From Actinacidiphila acididurans (lineage in GTDB: Bacteria; Actinomycetota; Actinomycetes; Streptomycetales; Streptomycetaceae): a DNA stretch of 64,000 nucleotides. The position numbers and the translations under genes are program-made. The stretch is taken from NCBI RefSeq assembly GCF_016918855.1, contig NZ_JADKYB010000011.1:248001-312000 (forward strand), read 5' to 3'. Below the pieces are notes generated by a model. The model did no database searches. It saw only the letters and a program-made list of their open reading frames with translations, and was not told the DNA's origin. Shown here one piece after another: positions 42,282 to 51,398 of the stretch; the first letter of the stretch is position 1, and every line of letters begins with the position of its first letter.

Positions 42282-44303
42282 GTGACGACGAATCCGCTGA
42301 TGCGTGCGAGCACGTTGCCGTACGAGCTGCCGCCGTTCGCGGAGATCCGCGAGGAGCATTATCTGCCGGCCTTCGAGCTGGGGCTGGCCGAGCAGCTGGC
42401 GCAGGTCGAGGGGATCGCGGGGGATCCGGCGCCGGCGACGTTCGAGAACACGGTGGTCGCGCTGGAGCGGTCGGGGGCGCTGCTGGAGCGGGTGCGGGCG
42501 GTGTTCGGGAACGCGGCCTCGGCGGACGCGACCGCGGGCGTACGGGAGATCGAGGCGAAGGTCAACCCGATGCTGGCCGCGCACAGCGACGCCATCCACC
42601 TGAACCCGGCGCTGTTCGGGCGGATCCGGGCGCTGTACGAGAGGCGGGAGGCGCTCGGCCTCGGCCCGGAGGAGTTGCGGCTGCTGGAGCGGTACCACAC
42701 CCGGTTCGTACGGGCGGGGGCCGCGCTGTCGGAGGACGGCAGGTGGCGGCTGCGCGAGCTCAACGCGGAGATCGCGGCCGCCTCGACCGCCTTCGGGCAG
42801 AACGCGCTGAGCGCGGCCGAGGAGAGCGCGCTCGTCCTGGACGACCCCGCGCAGCTCGCCGGGCTGTCCGCCGACGCGATCGCCGCAGCGGCGCGCGACG
42901 CACGGGACCGCGGCCTCACCGACCGCTGGGTGCTGCCGCTGCGCAACTTCTCCAACCAGCTCGAACTGGCCCGCCTGGAGGACCGGGACGTCCGCAGGCG
43001 GCTGCTCACCGCCTCACTGAGCCGCGCCCAGGACACCAACGGCCCGCTCGCCGTCGCCCTGGCCACCCTGCGCGCCGAACGCGCGGCCCTGCTCGGCTAC
43101 GACAGCCACGCGGCGTACGTGGTCGCCGACCGCACCGCGGGCAGCACGCAGGCCGTCACCGATCTGCTGGCCCGGCTCGTGCCGCCCGCCGTCGCCAACG
43201 CCCGCCGCGAGGCCGACGCCCTGGCCGAGCTCGCCGGCGGACCGGTCGAGGCGTGGGACTGGGCGTACTGGTCGGACAAGCTGCGCAAGCAGCGGCACGA
43301 CATCGACGAGGCCGCGCTGCGCCCGTACTTCGAGCTGGACAAGGTGCTGCGCGACGGGGTGTTCCGCGCGGCCGGCGAGCTGTACGGGATCACGCTCACC
43401 GAGCGTCCCGACCTGTCCGGCTACCACCCCGACGTACGGGTCTTCGAGGTGTTCGACGCCGACGGCAGCGGACTGGGCCTGTTCCTGGCCGACTTCTTCG
43501 CCCGGCCCACCAAGCGGGGCGGCGCGTGGATGAACGCCCTGGTCGACCAGTCGCGGCTGCTCGGCCGGCGGCCGGTGGTGGTCAACAACCACAACATCGC
43601 CAAGCCCGCGCCGGGCGAGCCCGCGCTGCTGACGTTCTGGCAGGTCGGCACGCTCTTCCACGAGTTCGGGCACGCGCTGCACGGGCTGTTCTCCGACGTG
43701 CGCCACCCGTACTTCTCCGGCACCGCCGTGCCCTCGGACTTCGTGGAATACCCCTCCCAGGTGAACGAGATGTGGGCGCTGTGGCCGGACGTCCTCGCCC
43801 GCTACGCCACCCACGTGGAGACCGGCGCCCCGATGCCCGCCGACACCGCCGCCCGGATGAGGGAGGCCGTGCGCTTCGGGCAGGGCTTCGCCACCGTGGA
43901 GTACCTGGCCGCCACCGTGCTGGACTGGGCCTGGCACACCCTGCCCGCCGGCGCCGACCCCGGCGACCCGGCCGCCTTCGAGGCCGCGGCCCTGCACGCG
44001 GCCGGCCTGGACCTGCCCGCCGTCCCGCCGCGCTACCGCACCGCCTACTTCACCCACGTCTTCAGCGGCCACTACAGCGCGGGCTACTACTCCTACATCT
44101 GGAGCGAGGTGCTGGACGCCGACACGGTCCAGTGGTTCACCGAGAACGGCGGCCTGCGCCGTGCCAGCGGCGACACCTTCCGCCGCGCGCTGCTCTCCCG
44201 CGGCGGCAGCGTCGACCCGATGACCGCCTTCGCCGCTTTCCGCGGCCGCCCGCCCCGCATCGAACCGTTGCTGGAACGGCGGGGGTTGACGCAGCCGACG
44301 TAG
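42282..44303 (+). CDS. M3-family metallopeptidase (dipeptidyl carboxypeptidase / oligopeptidase A type)
   Basis: 673 residues, near the 680 usual for Dcp/PrlC. The zinc motif H-E-x2-H lies in 'GTLFHEFGHALHGLFSDVRH', with the third ligand Glu expected in 'FVEYPSQVNEMW'. 'HYSAGYYSYIWSEVLDAD' is the substrate-binding Tyr/His region. There is no signal peptide, so it degrades cytosolic peptides. The GTG start begins the conserved N-terminus; the upstream extension reads through the terminator and was rejected. Confidence 0.93.
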   Translation: MTTNPLMRASTLPYELPPFAEIREEHYLPAFELGLAEQLAQVEGIAGDPAPATFENTVVALERSGALLERVRAVFGNAASADATAGVREIEAKVNPMLAAHSDAIHLNPALFGRIRALYERREALGLGPEELRLLERYHTRFVRAGAALSEDGRWRLRELNAEIAAASTAFGQNALSAAEESALVLDDPAQLAGLSADAIAAAARDARDRGLTDRWVLPLRNFSNQLELARLEDRDVRRRLLTASLSRAQDTNGPLAVALATLRAERAALLGYDSHAAYVVADRTAGSTQAVTDLLARLVPPAVANARREADALAELAGGPVEAWDWAYWSDKLRKQRHDIDEAALRPYFELDKVLRDGVFRAAGELYGITLTERPDLSGYHPDVRVFEVFDADGSGLGLFLADFFARPTKRGGAWMNALVDQSRLLGRRPVVVNNHNIAKPAPGEPALLTFWQVGTLFHEFGHALHGLFSDVRHPYFSGTAVPSDFVEYPSQVNEMWALWPDVLARYATHVETGAPMPADTAARMREAVRFGQGFATVEYLAATVLDWAWHTLPAGADPGDPAAFEAAALHAAGLDLPAVPPRYRTAYFTHVFSGHYSAGYYSYIWSEVLDADTVQWFTENGGLRRASGDTFRRALLSRGGSVDPMTAFAAFRGRPPRIEPLLERRGLTQPT

Positions 44304-44382
44304 TCCTCTCCGGCACCGGTGGGAATCCGGACGCGGCGTAAATCCGGTGCGGCACCGGGGGTCCGGCGGGGACCATGGGCCG

Positions 44383-45282
44383 GTGGAGTGGACGATCACC
44401 GACTCGCTCGACCGGTTCGAGGCCGAGGCGGGCGGTTTCCTGGGCGCGGACCCCGCGCGGAACACGGTGCTGCTGAGCGTCTGCGCGGCGCTGCGGCGGC
44501 GGGGGCCGGGCGCGTACGGGCCGCTGCCGCCGGTGTTCGGGTGGTGGCGGGGGAGCGGCGGCGCGGTCGAGGCGGCCTTCCTGCGGACGCCGCCGCATCC
44601 GCTGCTGCTCACCGGCGGCACTCCCGAGTCGGCCCGGGCGCTGGCCGCCGGACCGGCCGGGGCGCAGGAGGCGGTACGGGGGGAGCGGCAGGCCGTCCTC
44701 GCCTTCGCCGAGGCGTGGCGGCAGCGGACCGGCGGGCAGGTCGTGGCGGGGCGGGACACCCGGCTGTACCGGCTGGCGGAGCTGATTCCGCGGCCCATGA
44801 CGCCCCCGGGAGCCGCCCGGACCGCCGGGCCGGCCGACCGGGCCCTGGTGCTGCGCTGGGAGGCGGAGTTCGCCCGGGACGTCGGAGCGCAGACGCCGGG
44901 CGGCCAGGGCGCGGTGGACGACGCGCTGAGCCGCGGCGGGCGCGTGCTGTGGGAACTGCCCGGCGGGGAACCGGTGTCGATGGCCGGCTGGACCCCGCCC
45001 GCGGACGGCACCTCGCGGGTCGTCGCCGTCTACACCCCGTCCGGGCGGCGCGGGCGCGGCTATGCGGGTGCGGTGGTCGGGGCGGTCAGCCGGGCCGCGC
45101 TGGCGGCCGGGGCGGGGGAGGTGGTGCTGTTCACCGATCTCGCGAACCCGGTGAGCAATGGGCTGTACCGGAAGCTGGGGTACGTTCCGGTGGGCGACTT
45201 CGCCGAGCGGATTCTGCGGGGTGCGGGGTTTTCCACAGGGGACGGCGCCGGGGCGGGTGGCGGAGAGATCTCCGCAGCATAA
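44383..45282 (+). CDS. GNAT-family N-acetyltransferase
   Basis: 299 residues. An N-terminal half of unclear fold precedes a C-terminal GNAT domain: 'VSMAGWTPPADGTSRVVAVYTPSGRRGRGYAGAVVGAV' in pieces (the R-G-R-G-Y-A acetyl-CoA loop is clear) and 'FTDLANPVSNGLYRKLGYVPVGDFAERIL' at the end, typical of the FR47/two-domain GNAT group. The start chosen is the GTG at 44383; a GTG 12 codons upstream is possible. The substrate is unknown. It is followed by the MBL hydrolase gene after 50 bp. Confidence 0.85.
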   Translation: MEWTITDSLDRFEAEAGGFLGADPARNTVLLSVCAALRRRGPGAYGPLPPVFGWWRGSGGAVEAAFLRTPPHPLLLTGGTPESARALAAGPAGAQEAVRGERQAVLAFAEAWRQRTGGQVVAGRDTRLYRLAELIPRPMTPPGAARTAGPADRALVLRWEAEFARDVGAQTPGGQGAVDDALSRGGRVLWELPGGEPVSMAGWTPPADGTSRVVAVYTPSGRRGRGYAGAVVGAVSRAALAAGAGEVVLFTDLANPVSNGLYRKLGYVPVGDFAERILRGAGFSTGDGAGAGGGEISAA

Positions 45283-45331
45283 TGGAGGCGCGACGGGACC
45301 CCGTCGCGTGACGACCCCGCCTGGAGGACCC

Positions 45332-46573
45332 GTGACCGGCGCCGGCCGACCAACGTCCCGCCTCGTGAAGCTGCGCCCCGCCGCGTTCGGCGCGGACCCC
45401 GTGGGTGCGCGCCTGGAGCGCATCCTCGCTTCGCCCAACTACCGTGACGGCGCGTTCGTCAACCCGGTCGGTGCCGGGGTCGCCGCCAGTGGCGACCTGA
45501 TCAGGTCCCTGCCGGCCAATCTCCGCAAGGACGCCCGGCTGCCCCGAAAACCCGCCCGGCCGATTCCGGTCCACCCCACGACGCTCGCCGACCTCGCCCG
45601 GCCGGCCGCGTCCGGGCTGCGGCTGACCTGGCTGGGGCACTCGTCGGTGCTGGCCGAGATAGGCGGACGGCGCGTGCTGTTCGACCCGGTCTGGGGCGAG
45701 CGGTGCTCCCCGTTCGCCTTCGCCGGCCCGCGCCGTATGCACCCCGCGCCGGTGCCGCTGTCCGCCCTGGCCGCCGGGCTGGACGCGGTGGTCATCTCGC
45801 ACGACCACTACGACCACCTGGACATGCCCAGCATCATGGAACTGGTCCGCAGCGACGCGGTGTTCGCCGTGCCGCTGGGCGTCGGCGCGCACCTGGAGCA
45901 CTGGGGGGTGCCGGCGGACCGGCTGCGCGAGCTGGACTGGCACGAGTCCACCGAGGTGGGCGGCCTCACCCTGACCGCCACCCCGGCCCGCCACTTCTGC
46001 GGGCGCGGCCTGCGCGGGCGGCAGCAGACCCTGTGGGCGTCCTGGGCGGTCACCGACGGCACCCACCGCGTCTTCCACAGCGGCGACACCGGCTACTTCC
46101 CGGGCTTCGCCGCGATCGGCGCCGACCACGGTCCCTTCGACGCCACCATGATCCAGATCGGCGCCTACTCCGAGAAGTGGCCGGACGCCCACGCCGACTG
46201 CCCGCCCGGGCAGCCCTGCGACTGCGTGCCCGATCCCGGCGCCTGGCCGGACATCCACATGACCCCCGACGAGGGCCTGCGGGCGCACCTCGACCTCCAG
46301 GGCGGCACGCCGGGCGGCGTGCTGCTGCCGATCCACTGGGGGACCTTCAACCTCGCCTTCCACCCCTGGGCCGAGCCCGGCGAGCGCACCATGCTCGCCG
46401 CCCACGACGCCGGCCAGACCTGCGCCACCCCGCGCGTGGGGGAGCCCTTCGAGCCCGCCGCCACCCCGCCGGCCTACCCCTGGTGGCGCGAGATAGCCGT
46501 CACCCCCTCCCGCGGCTGGGCGCCCTGGCCGCCGCTGGCCCCGGCCCGGGAGGACATCGCCGCCGAGGCCTGA
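45332..46573 (+). CDS. MBL-fold metallohydrolase (UlaG/NAPE-PLD-like)
   Basis: 413 residues. The zinc motif H-x-H-x-D-H is in 'VVISHDHYDHLDMP'; further ligands are in 'TPARHFCGRG', 'FHSGDTGYFPGF' and 'LLPIHWGTFNLAFHPW'. This pattern and length match the NAPE-PLD-like branch of the family, which hydrolyses phosphodiesters or lactones; the true substrate is unknown. GGAGG lies 6 nt before the GTG. There is no signal peptide. It is the last gene before a 1.2-kb stretch without genes. Confidence 0.88.
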   Translation: MTGAGRPTSRLVKLRPAAFGADPVGARLERILASPNYRDGAFVNPVGAGVAASGDLIRSLPANLRKDARLPRKPARPIPVHPTTLADLARPAASGLRLTWLGHSSVLAEIGGRRVLFDPVWGERCSPFAFAGPRRMHPAPVPLSALAAGLDAVVISHDHYDHLDMPSIMELVRSDAVFAVPLGVGAHLEHWGVPADRLRELDWHESTEVGGLTLTATPARHFCGRGLRGRQQTLWASWAVTDGTHRVFHSGDTGYFPGFAAIGADHGPFDATMIQIGAYSEKWPDAHADCPPGQPCDCVPDPGAWPDIHMTPDEGLRAHLDLQGGTPGGVLLPIHWGTFNLAFHPWAEPGERTMLAAHDAGQTCATPRVGEPFEPAATPPAYPWWREIAVTPSRGWAPWPPLAPAREDIAAEA

Positions 46574-47630
46574 GCGGAGGCACCGAAGGAGGCACCGGCG
46601 GCAGCACGGACGGCAGCATTGACGGCAGCGCGGGCGGCGGTCAATGCTGCGCCGTGCGCCCGGGCGCACAACCCGGGCGGTCCGGCGACACCGAATGCCT
46701 CGGATCGACGTGTTTCGCGGAGTGCCGTCGGTAACCGTGTACGGGGGTCCGGGCCCGGGAGATCCGGCCAGCCGGCGGCCGACCTCGGATGTTCCGCCTG
46801 CCCGCCGGACCTGACGGGGCATCAGCCGGTAGGCCACGGGCGGTGGCCGTTCGGCGTAGGCGCGGCGAGACACATGTGCCTCGTGTGACCATGTGTGTTG
46901 CGGGGTTCGGCTGGGACGAACGGATGACGGGACGCCCGGCCGGACCGTCGCCGCCGGGTCCGTCCGACCCGTCCCGACCTGGTGCGACCTGACCCGATGT
47001 GACCGACACGACCGGTGGACACGGCGCACCCGCCGCCGCCAACAGGCCCCGAACGCAAAGAATCCGACGACCCGTCGGAAACCGCCGGAGACGTGTTGTG
47101 CCGGTTCCGGTTGTTACCGTCGGTTGGCCGAAACCGGTCTCCCACCTGCGGCTGTGTGCTGTCACACACGACCATCAGTTCCGGCTCGATGTGTGTCACC
47201 ATGTGCAGGAGTCACGGGGCGGGCGGCCCATGCGCCGGGCGCCCCGGCCGTTCGCAGAGTCATACATCTTCCCGTCCGTTGGGCATCCATGGCCGGTCGA
47301 CCCCGGTCCGGGTGCCTGACCCAGATGCACATCCCCCACATGCTCGCGATCAATGGCCGCACCGAACCCTTCCGGTGCACGCGTACCGCACAAAGGAATT
47401 GCGCAGTGGCGACAGAGAAGGTGTCTTCCATGTTCCCGGGTTGCTCGTGTCCAGCAACATGTGCCGGGTTCTCTCGCGTCCAGGGTGATGCGTCGCACCA
47501 GCTGAGGTGATGCGGCCACCGGCACGCGTCGGCCGAATTTCGTCGGGGTAATCGCCGCGGTCAGGGGCAAGGACTATGTGACGCGCGTAGCGCGTCGGCC
47601 GACCGCTGTGATTGCCCGCCGAGTTCGGCG

Positions 47631-47669
47631 TTCCGCATGCCTGCCGGACATGTTCCGCGTGCCCGCCGG
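47631..47669. repeat. 17-bp direct repeats (two of three copies)
   Basis: TTCCGCATGCCTGCCGG (47631-47647) and TTCCGCGTGCCCGCCGG (47653-47669) differ at two positions; a third copy, TTCCGCCTGCCCGCCGG, is at 46792-46808. All are on the plus strand upstream of the gene at 47780. They could be binding sites for its product or a remnant of element ends. Confidence 0.7.
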
Positions 47670-47679
47670 CAAAGGCGGC

Positions 47680-47707
47680 GTGGTTCGCCGTACGCACGGC
47701 GAACCAC
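47680..47707. other. Perfect hairpin, 12-bp stem and 4-nt loop
   Basis: GTGGTTCGCCGT pairs perfectly with ACGGCGAACCAC around ACGC, 72 nt upstream of the ATG at 47780. No gene lies directly before it, so termination is an odd role; attenuation or an operator is possible. Its GGTTCGCCG core resembles the intergenic repeats at 5.3, 12.1 and 62 kb. Confidence 0.7.
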
Positions 47708-47779
47708 CATGAGGCCGCGCCGGTACCGCGTACGCGGGGAGATCCAACCTTTACCGAGGCTCTTCGAAGAGGACGCAGC

Positions 47780-48826
47780 ATGTGCCTGCTAGAGGTATCC
47801 GTGTTCCGTTCCGGGCTGCCACCGGCGCTGTTGTGCGCCGTGACCGTGCACGAGCGGCACACCGCCGAGTCCGGTGACGTTCCGGTCCCGGTTCGCGCCG
47901 CCGACACGGCGCCCGGCCGTTCCGCCCCCGACGGCTGGCTCCTGGCCAGCGGCGGGGTGCGCAGCGTGACCGAGTCCGGCCCGCTCGCCGAGACCGCAGA
48001 CCCCGCGCCCGGCCCGTTCTGGCCGCAAGGCGCCCCCGACACCGGTCAGCACCTGGCGCACTGGCTCGTATCCCACGCCCGCCGCCAGACCACTACCGCC
48101 CCCCGCTGGTACGTCCTGGCCGAACCCGACGCGGGGAACGGCGAGAGACGCACCGACGGGCTCGACGACATCCTGGACCCGCTGGGCGAGGCCCTGGCCG
48201 TGCACCCGCGGCACGGCGAGGCCGCCGGCGCCATCGAGGCCCTGGCCGCCGACTCCGGCCTGAGCGTGGTGTACTCCGGGCTCACCGAGCCACCGTGCCG
48301 CACCCCGCTGCCCGCCGACCAGCCCAGCTACTCCGAACTGCTGGTGGAACGCATGCGCCAGCTGGCCCGGCAGGGCTTACGCGCCGCCGACATCACGCGC
48401 CGCCTGGGCGAGGAGGGGTTCACCCAGGCGCCCGGCCGGCCGGAGCGGATCAGCCTGACCGCGGTACGGCGGCTGCTGCGCGAGGGCGTGCCCACCGCCA
48501 CCCCTGCCCCGGTGCGCACCCGGCCGCGCCCCGCGCCGGGCGAGGCCCCGGGTACCGACGAGTGGTGGCTGCCGGACCTGGCGACCCAACTCGCCATGCC
48601 CACCAGCACCCTTTACAGCTGGGTGCGCCGCGGCTGGGTCACCACGGTCCGCAAGGAGACCCATCCGCCGTACCGCTGGATCCTGCGGGCCGACTCCGCC
48701 GAGCTCGCGGTGCTCCGGCGCCGCCGCGCCGGTGCCGGCCTGGACGGCCGTCCCACCGCGGCGGGCGGGGCCCGTGTCACCCGCCGCCGTAGCGGGGAAG
48801 CGGTCGCGGGAGGCGAACGGGCCTGA
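47780..48826 (+). CDS. Orphan protein with C-terminal HTH-like modules, TTA codon; possible recombinase-derived protein
   Basis: 348 residues. The N-terminal 180 residues are not recognised. Residues about 185-235 ('RMRQLARQGLRAADITRRLGEEGF') resemble the HTH-like 'Recombinase' region of large serine recombinases. Residues about 255-320 ('WWLPDLATQLAMPTSTLYSWVRRGWV', then a basic end) resemble the MerR/excisionase-like tails of transposon-encoded recombinases. No resolvase catalytic domain or zinc ribbon is visible. Leu200 is encoded by TTA (48377-48379), so it is bldA-dependent. AGAGGA lies 6 nt before the ATG. It is a DNA-binding regulator or a domesticated remnant; function is unknown. Confidence 0.7.
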   Translation: MCLLEVSVFRSGLPPALLCAVTVHERHTAESGDVPVPVRAADTAPGRSAPDGWLLASGGVRSVTESGPLAETADPAPGPFWPQGAPDTGQHLAHWLVSHARRQTTTAPRWYVLAEPDAGNGERRTDGLDDILDPLGEALAVHPRHGEAAGAIEALAADSGLSVVYSGLTEPPCRTPLPADQPSYSELLVERMRQLARQGLRAADITRRLGEEGFTQAPGRPERISLTAVRRLLREGVPTATPAPVRTRPRPAPGEAPGTDEWWLPDLATQLAMPTSTLYSWVRRGWVTTVRKETHPPYRWILRADSAELAVLRRRRAGAGLDGRPTAAGGARVTRRRSGEAVAGGERA

Positions 48827-48892
48827 CGGAGCGCGCGGACGGGGACAGGCGCCGGGGGTGCGCCCGGGACCGTCCGCGCCACCCCGAGCCGG

Positions 48893-48915
48893 CCCGGCCG
48901 TCAGGGACGGCCGGG
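48893..48915. terminator. Bidirectional hairpin terminator
   Basis: CCCGGCCGTC pairs perfectly with GACGGCCGGG (10 bp, 3-nt loop) between convergent genes, the orphan regulator (stop 48826) and the KAS III gene (stop 48954). Confidence 0.75.
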
Positions 48916-48953
48916 GGGCACCGAGGATCGTGGGAAAAGGTCCTGACGGGTCG

Positions 48954-49967
48954 TCAGGGCAGCGCCACCACCTGACCGGCGTAGGACAGGCCCGCGCCGA
49001 AGCCCAGGGTGAGGGCGAAGCCGCCGCTGCGTGCCTGCCCGAGTTCCAGCACCTTCTCCATGGCCAAGGGGATCGAGGCGGCGGAGGTGTTGCCGCTGTG
49101 CACCACGTCCTGCGCCACCGCCACGTGGGCGGGCAGCTTGAGCGCCTTGGTGAGCGCGTCGACGATCCGCAGATTGGCCTGGTGCGGGATGAAGGCGGTG
49201 AGCTGGTCCGCCGTCAGGCCGGACGCGTCGAGCGCCTGCCCAGCCGCCTCCGCCATCTGGTAGACGGCCCAGCGGAAGACGGTCTGCCCCTGCATGGTCA
49301 GCGCGGGGAACCGCTCCGGCGGGTTGTCGCGCAGGTCGAGCCACGACGCGGACTGGTCGATGGCCGCGGTCTGCGAACCGTCGGCGCCCCACACCACGGG
49401 ACCGATGCCCGCGGTGGCCGAGGGCCCGACCACCACCGCGCCGGCCCCGTCGCCGAAGAGGAAGGCGGTGCCCCGGTCCTCCCGGTCGATGAGGTCCGAC
49501 ATGCGCTCGGTGCCGACGAGCAGGACGTACTCCGCGCTGCCGGACCGGACCATGTCGCCGGCCAGCGCGAGGCCGTGGGTGAAGCCGGCGCACGCCGCCG
49601 AGATGTCGAAGGCGGACGCCTTGTGGGCACCGACCTTGTGGGCGATCTCGGCCGCGGCGGCCGGGAGCTGGCGGAAGTGCGTGGAGGTCGCGACGATCAC
49701 GCAGCCGATCCGGTCAGCCGCGATGCCGGCGCCGGCCAGGGCCTTGCCGGCCGCGGCGACACCCATGGCCGTGATCGTCTCGTGCGGGTCCGCCCAGCGG
49801 CGTTCGGCGATTCCCGACCGCTCGCGGATCCACTTGTCGCTGGAGTTGATCGGTTCTGCCACTTCGTCGTTGGACACCACTCGGCTGGGGCGGTAACCGC
49901 CTACCGCGAGGATGCGTGCATGTGCCGGTCCTGACGATGAGCGAAGCACGGGTACAGGGGCGGACAT
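48954..49967 (-). CDS. Beta-ketoacyl-ACP synthase III (KAS III / FabH-like)
   Basis: 337 residues. The catalytic triad of KAS III is present: C126 in 'DISAACAGF', H262 in 'FIPHQANLRI' and N293 in 'HSGNTSAASIP'. It condenses an acyl-CoA starter with a malonyl-ACP, or acts as an acyltransferase. GGAG lies 7 nt before the ATG. It is separated by 222 bp from the SRPBCC gene upstream, so it may have its own promoter. No acyl carrier protein gene adjoins it, so it must borrow the housekeeping ACP or use CoA substrates. It is part of the ribB-linked block, not of the central fab cluster by context. Confidence 0.92.
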   Translation of the reverse strand: MSAPVPVLRSSSGPAHARILAVGGYRPSRVVSNDEVAEPINSSDKWIRERSGIAERRWADPHETITAMGVAAAGKALAGAGIAADRIGCVIVATSTHFRQLPAAAAEIAHKVGAHKASAFDISAACAGFTHGLALAGDMVRSGSAEYVLLVGTERMSDLIDREDRGTAFLFGDGAGAVVVGPSATAGIGPVVWGADGSQTAAIDQSASWLDLRDNPPERFPALTMQGQTVFRWAVYQMAEAAGQALDASGLTADQLTAFIPHQANLRIVDALTKALKLPAHVAVAQDVVHSGNTSAASIPLAMEKVLELGQARSGGFALTLGFGAGLSYAGQVVALP

Positions 49968-50189
49968 GTGGGTTCTCCGGATGTCGGGAACAGACAAGGC
50001 GCGGGAAGGACGACAGCCGTACGCCTTCGGTGACGTCCTGTCACATGGTGGGCACGGCTTCGTGCGGTGCGCTTCGTTGCGAGCGGTGCGGTCGGTACCA
50101 ACAGCAATCGGACGAGCGGTACGGCAAGCGGTGCACGAGGTGGTACGGCCGGGCCGTGGCCCGGTGCGGCGGTCAGTCCGGTACGGGGG

Positions 50190-50624
50190 TCAGGCCGTAC
50201 CGCGCCCGTTCCGCGACCCGTGGGCACGGGCCGCGGCCCGCTGCGCCAGCCGGTCCAGCCGCATCTGCGCGACATCGGCGAACGCCGGGCGGAGCACCGC
50301 GGCCAGCAGACCGCGGTGCTCGAAGGAGTGCCGTACCTCGGTGCGGCCGCCTGCGGCCCGCAGTTCCCAGACGTGGTCCTCGGACAGGCCGGGTACCTCC
50401 CAGTGGCCCACGATCCGCTCGTCGGCGATGTCGCGGTACTCCAGGTATCCGCTGAGGCCGCCCCTGGTCCGGATGGGATACCGCTGTCCGGCGGCGGCCG
50501 TCTCCGGCGCCTGGATGGACAGGAAAGCGGGATTCCATTCGGCCAGGGCCGAAGCCTCCAGCAGGATCCGGCGGACCACCGCGGGGGAGGCGTCGACCGA
50601 CACCTGTGAACTGCGAACGGTCAT
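50190..50624 (-). CDS. SRPBCC / polyketide-cyclase-like protein
   Basis: 144 residues forming one START-like (SRPBCC) domain: 'VSVDASPAVVRRILLEASALAEWNP' at the N-terminus, a beta-rich middle ('RYPIRTRGGLSGYLEYRDIADERIVGHWEV' in pieces) and a long C-terminal helix. Such small proteins bind hydrophobic ligands or act as aromatase/cyclases. It starts 3 nt after the SDR gene stop, so it is in the same operon. A role in cyclising or carrying the operon's product is inference. Confidence 0.8.
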   Translation of the reverse strand: MTVRSSQVSVDASPAVVRRILLEASALAEWNPAFLSIQAPETAAAGQRYPIRTRGGLSGYLEYRDIADERIVGHWEVPGLSEDHVWELRAAGGRTEVRHSFEHRGLLAAVLRPAFADVAQMRLDRLAQRAAARAHGSRNGRGTA

Positions 50625-50627
50625 CGG

Positions 50628-51398
50628 TCAGTACCTCATTCCTCCGTCGACCTGAATGACGGTACCGTTGATGTAGTCGGCGGCGGGGCCGGACAGGAAA
50701 GCGATGGTGTCCGCGATCTGGCGGCCGTTGCCGAGGCCCAGCAGCGAGTTGTCGATCATGCGGCCGAGCTGGTCCGGCGGCACGCTCGCGCTGAGGCCGG
50801 TGTCCAGGATGCCCGGCGCGACCACCGCGGTGCGGACGTTGTACGAGGCGTACTCCTGGGCGACGGACAGCGCCAGCCCCTGCAGCCCCGCCTTGGACGA
50901 GGCGTAGGCCGCCTGGCCCTGGTTGCCGAGCACCGCCGCGATCGAGGAGACGTAGATGATGCGTCCGTAACGGCCGCGCATCATGCTGCGCAGGGCGTGC
51001 TTGGTGGTGAGGAAGGCGCCCCGCAGATTGACCCGGTGCACCTCGTCCCAGTCCTCCACCGGCATCCGGACCAGCGGCTGGTCCTTGGTCACGGCCGCGT
51101 TGTGGATCAGCACGCTGATCCGGCCGAACTCCTTGGACTCGGCGACCAGCGCGGCCGCGGTCTCCTCCTCGCCGACGTCGCCGGCCACCGTACGGATCCG
51201 GTCGCCGTACTTGTCGGCGAGCCGGGTCAGTTCCTCCGACGGCGAGCGGTGGTTGGCCACCACCAGCGCGCCCTGCTCCAGCAGGGCCTGGGTGATCAGC
51301 AGGCCGAGCCCGCGCCCGGCACCGGTGAGGACGGCGACGCGTCCCTCCAGGGTGCCGGGGGCGGTGGCCGCCGGGGCCCGGTCGGGGCCGATGCTCAT
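50628..51398 (-). CDS. SDR-family 3-oxoacyl-ACP reductase (FabG-like)
   Basis: 256 residues, classical short-chain dehydrogenase. The NADP(H) motif is T-G-x3-G-x-G in 'LTGAGRGLGLL', then 'LIHNAAVT' and catalytic Ser in 'IIYVSSIAAVLG' with Y-x3-K in 'AAYASSKAG'. The C-terminal 'INGTVIQVDGGMRY' is typical of FabG. It probably reduces the beta-keto intermediate of the KAS III product. GGAGG lies 7 nt before the ATG, which overlaps the stop of the upstream unknown gene (ATGA). Confidence 0.92.
   Translation of the reverse strand: MSIGPDRAPAATAPGTLEGRVAVLTGAGRGLGLLITQALLEQGALVVANHRSPSEELTRLADKYGDRIRTVAGDVGEEETAAALVAESKEFGRISVLIHNAAVTKDQPLVRMPVEDWDEVHRVNLRGAFLTTKHALRSMMRGRYGRIIYVSSIAAVLGNQGQAAYASSKAGLQGLALSVAQEYASYNVRTAVVAPGILDTGLSASVPPDQLGRMIDNSLLGLGNGRQIADTIAFLSGPAADYINGTVIQVDGGMRY

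Larger units (their letters stand above)
46574..47779. other. 1.2-kb region without a convincing gene, with repeats and hairpins
   Basis: No reading frame here has typical codon use or a good ribosome site. The region is visibly richer in A/T than its surroundings and full of CATGTG/GTGTG words: palindrome CACATGTG at 46871-46878, and hairpin TGTGTG-CTGT-CACACA at 47153-47168. Three copies of TTCCGCNTGCCYGCCGG occur (46792-46808, 47631-47647, 47653-47669), and a perfect 12-bp-stem hairpin at 47680-47707. It precedes the orphan TTA-containing gene at 47780 and may be a long regulatory region or the remains of an inserted element. Confidence 0.5.

Noticed and set aside
46893-47510. A 205-codon plus-strand frame in the 1.2-kb gap
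   Set aside because: Cys/Arg/Pro-rich with no start signal, third-position GC unlike neighbouring genes, and it crosses palindromic repeats; treated as non-coding.
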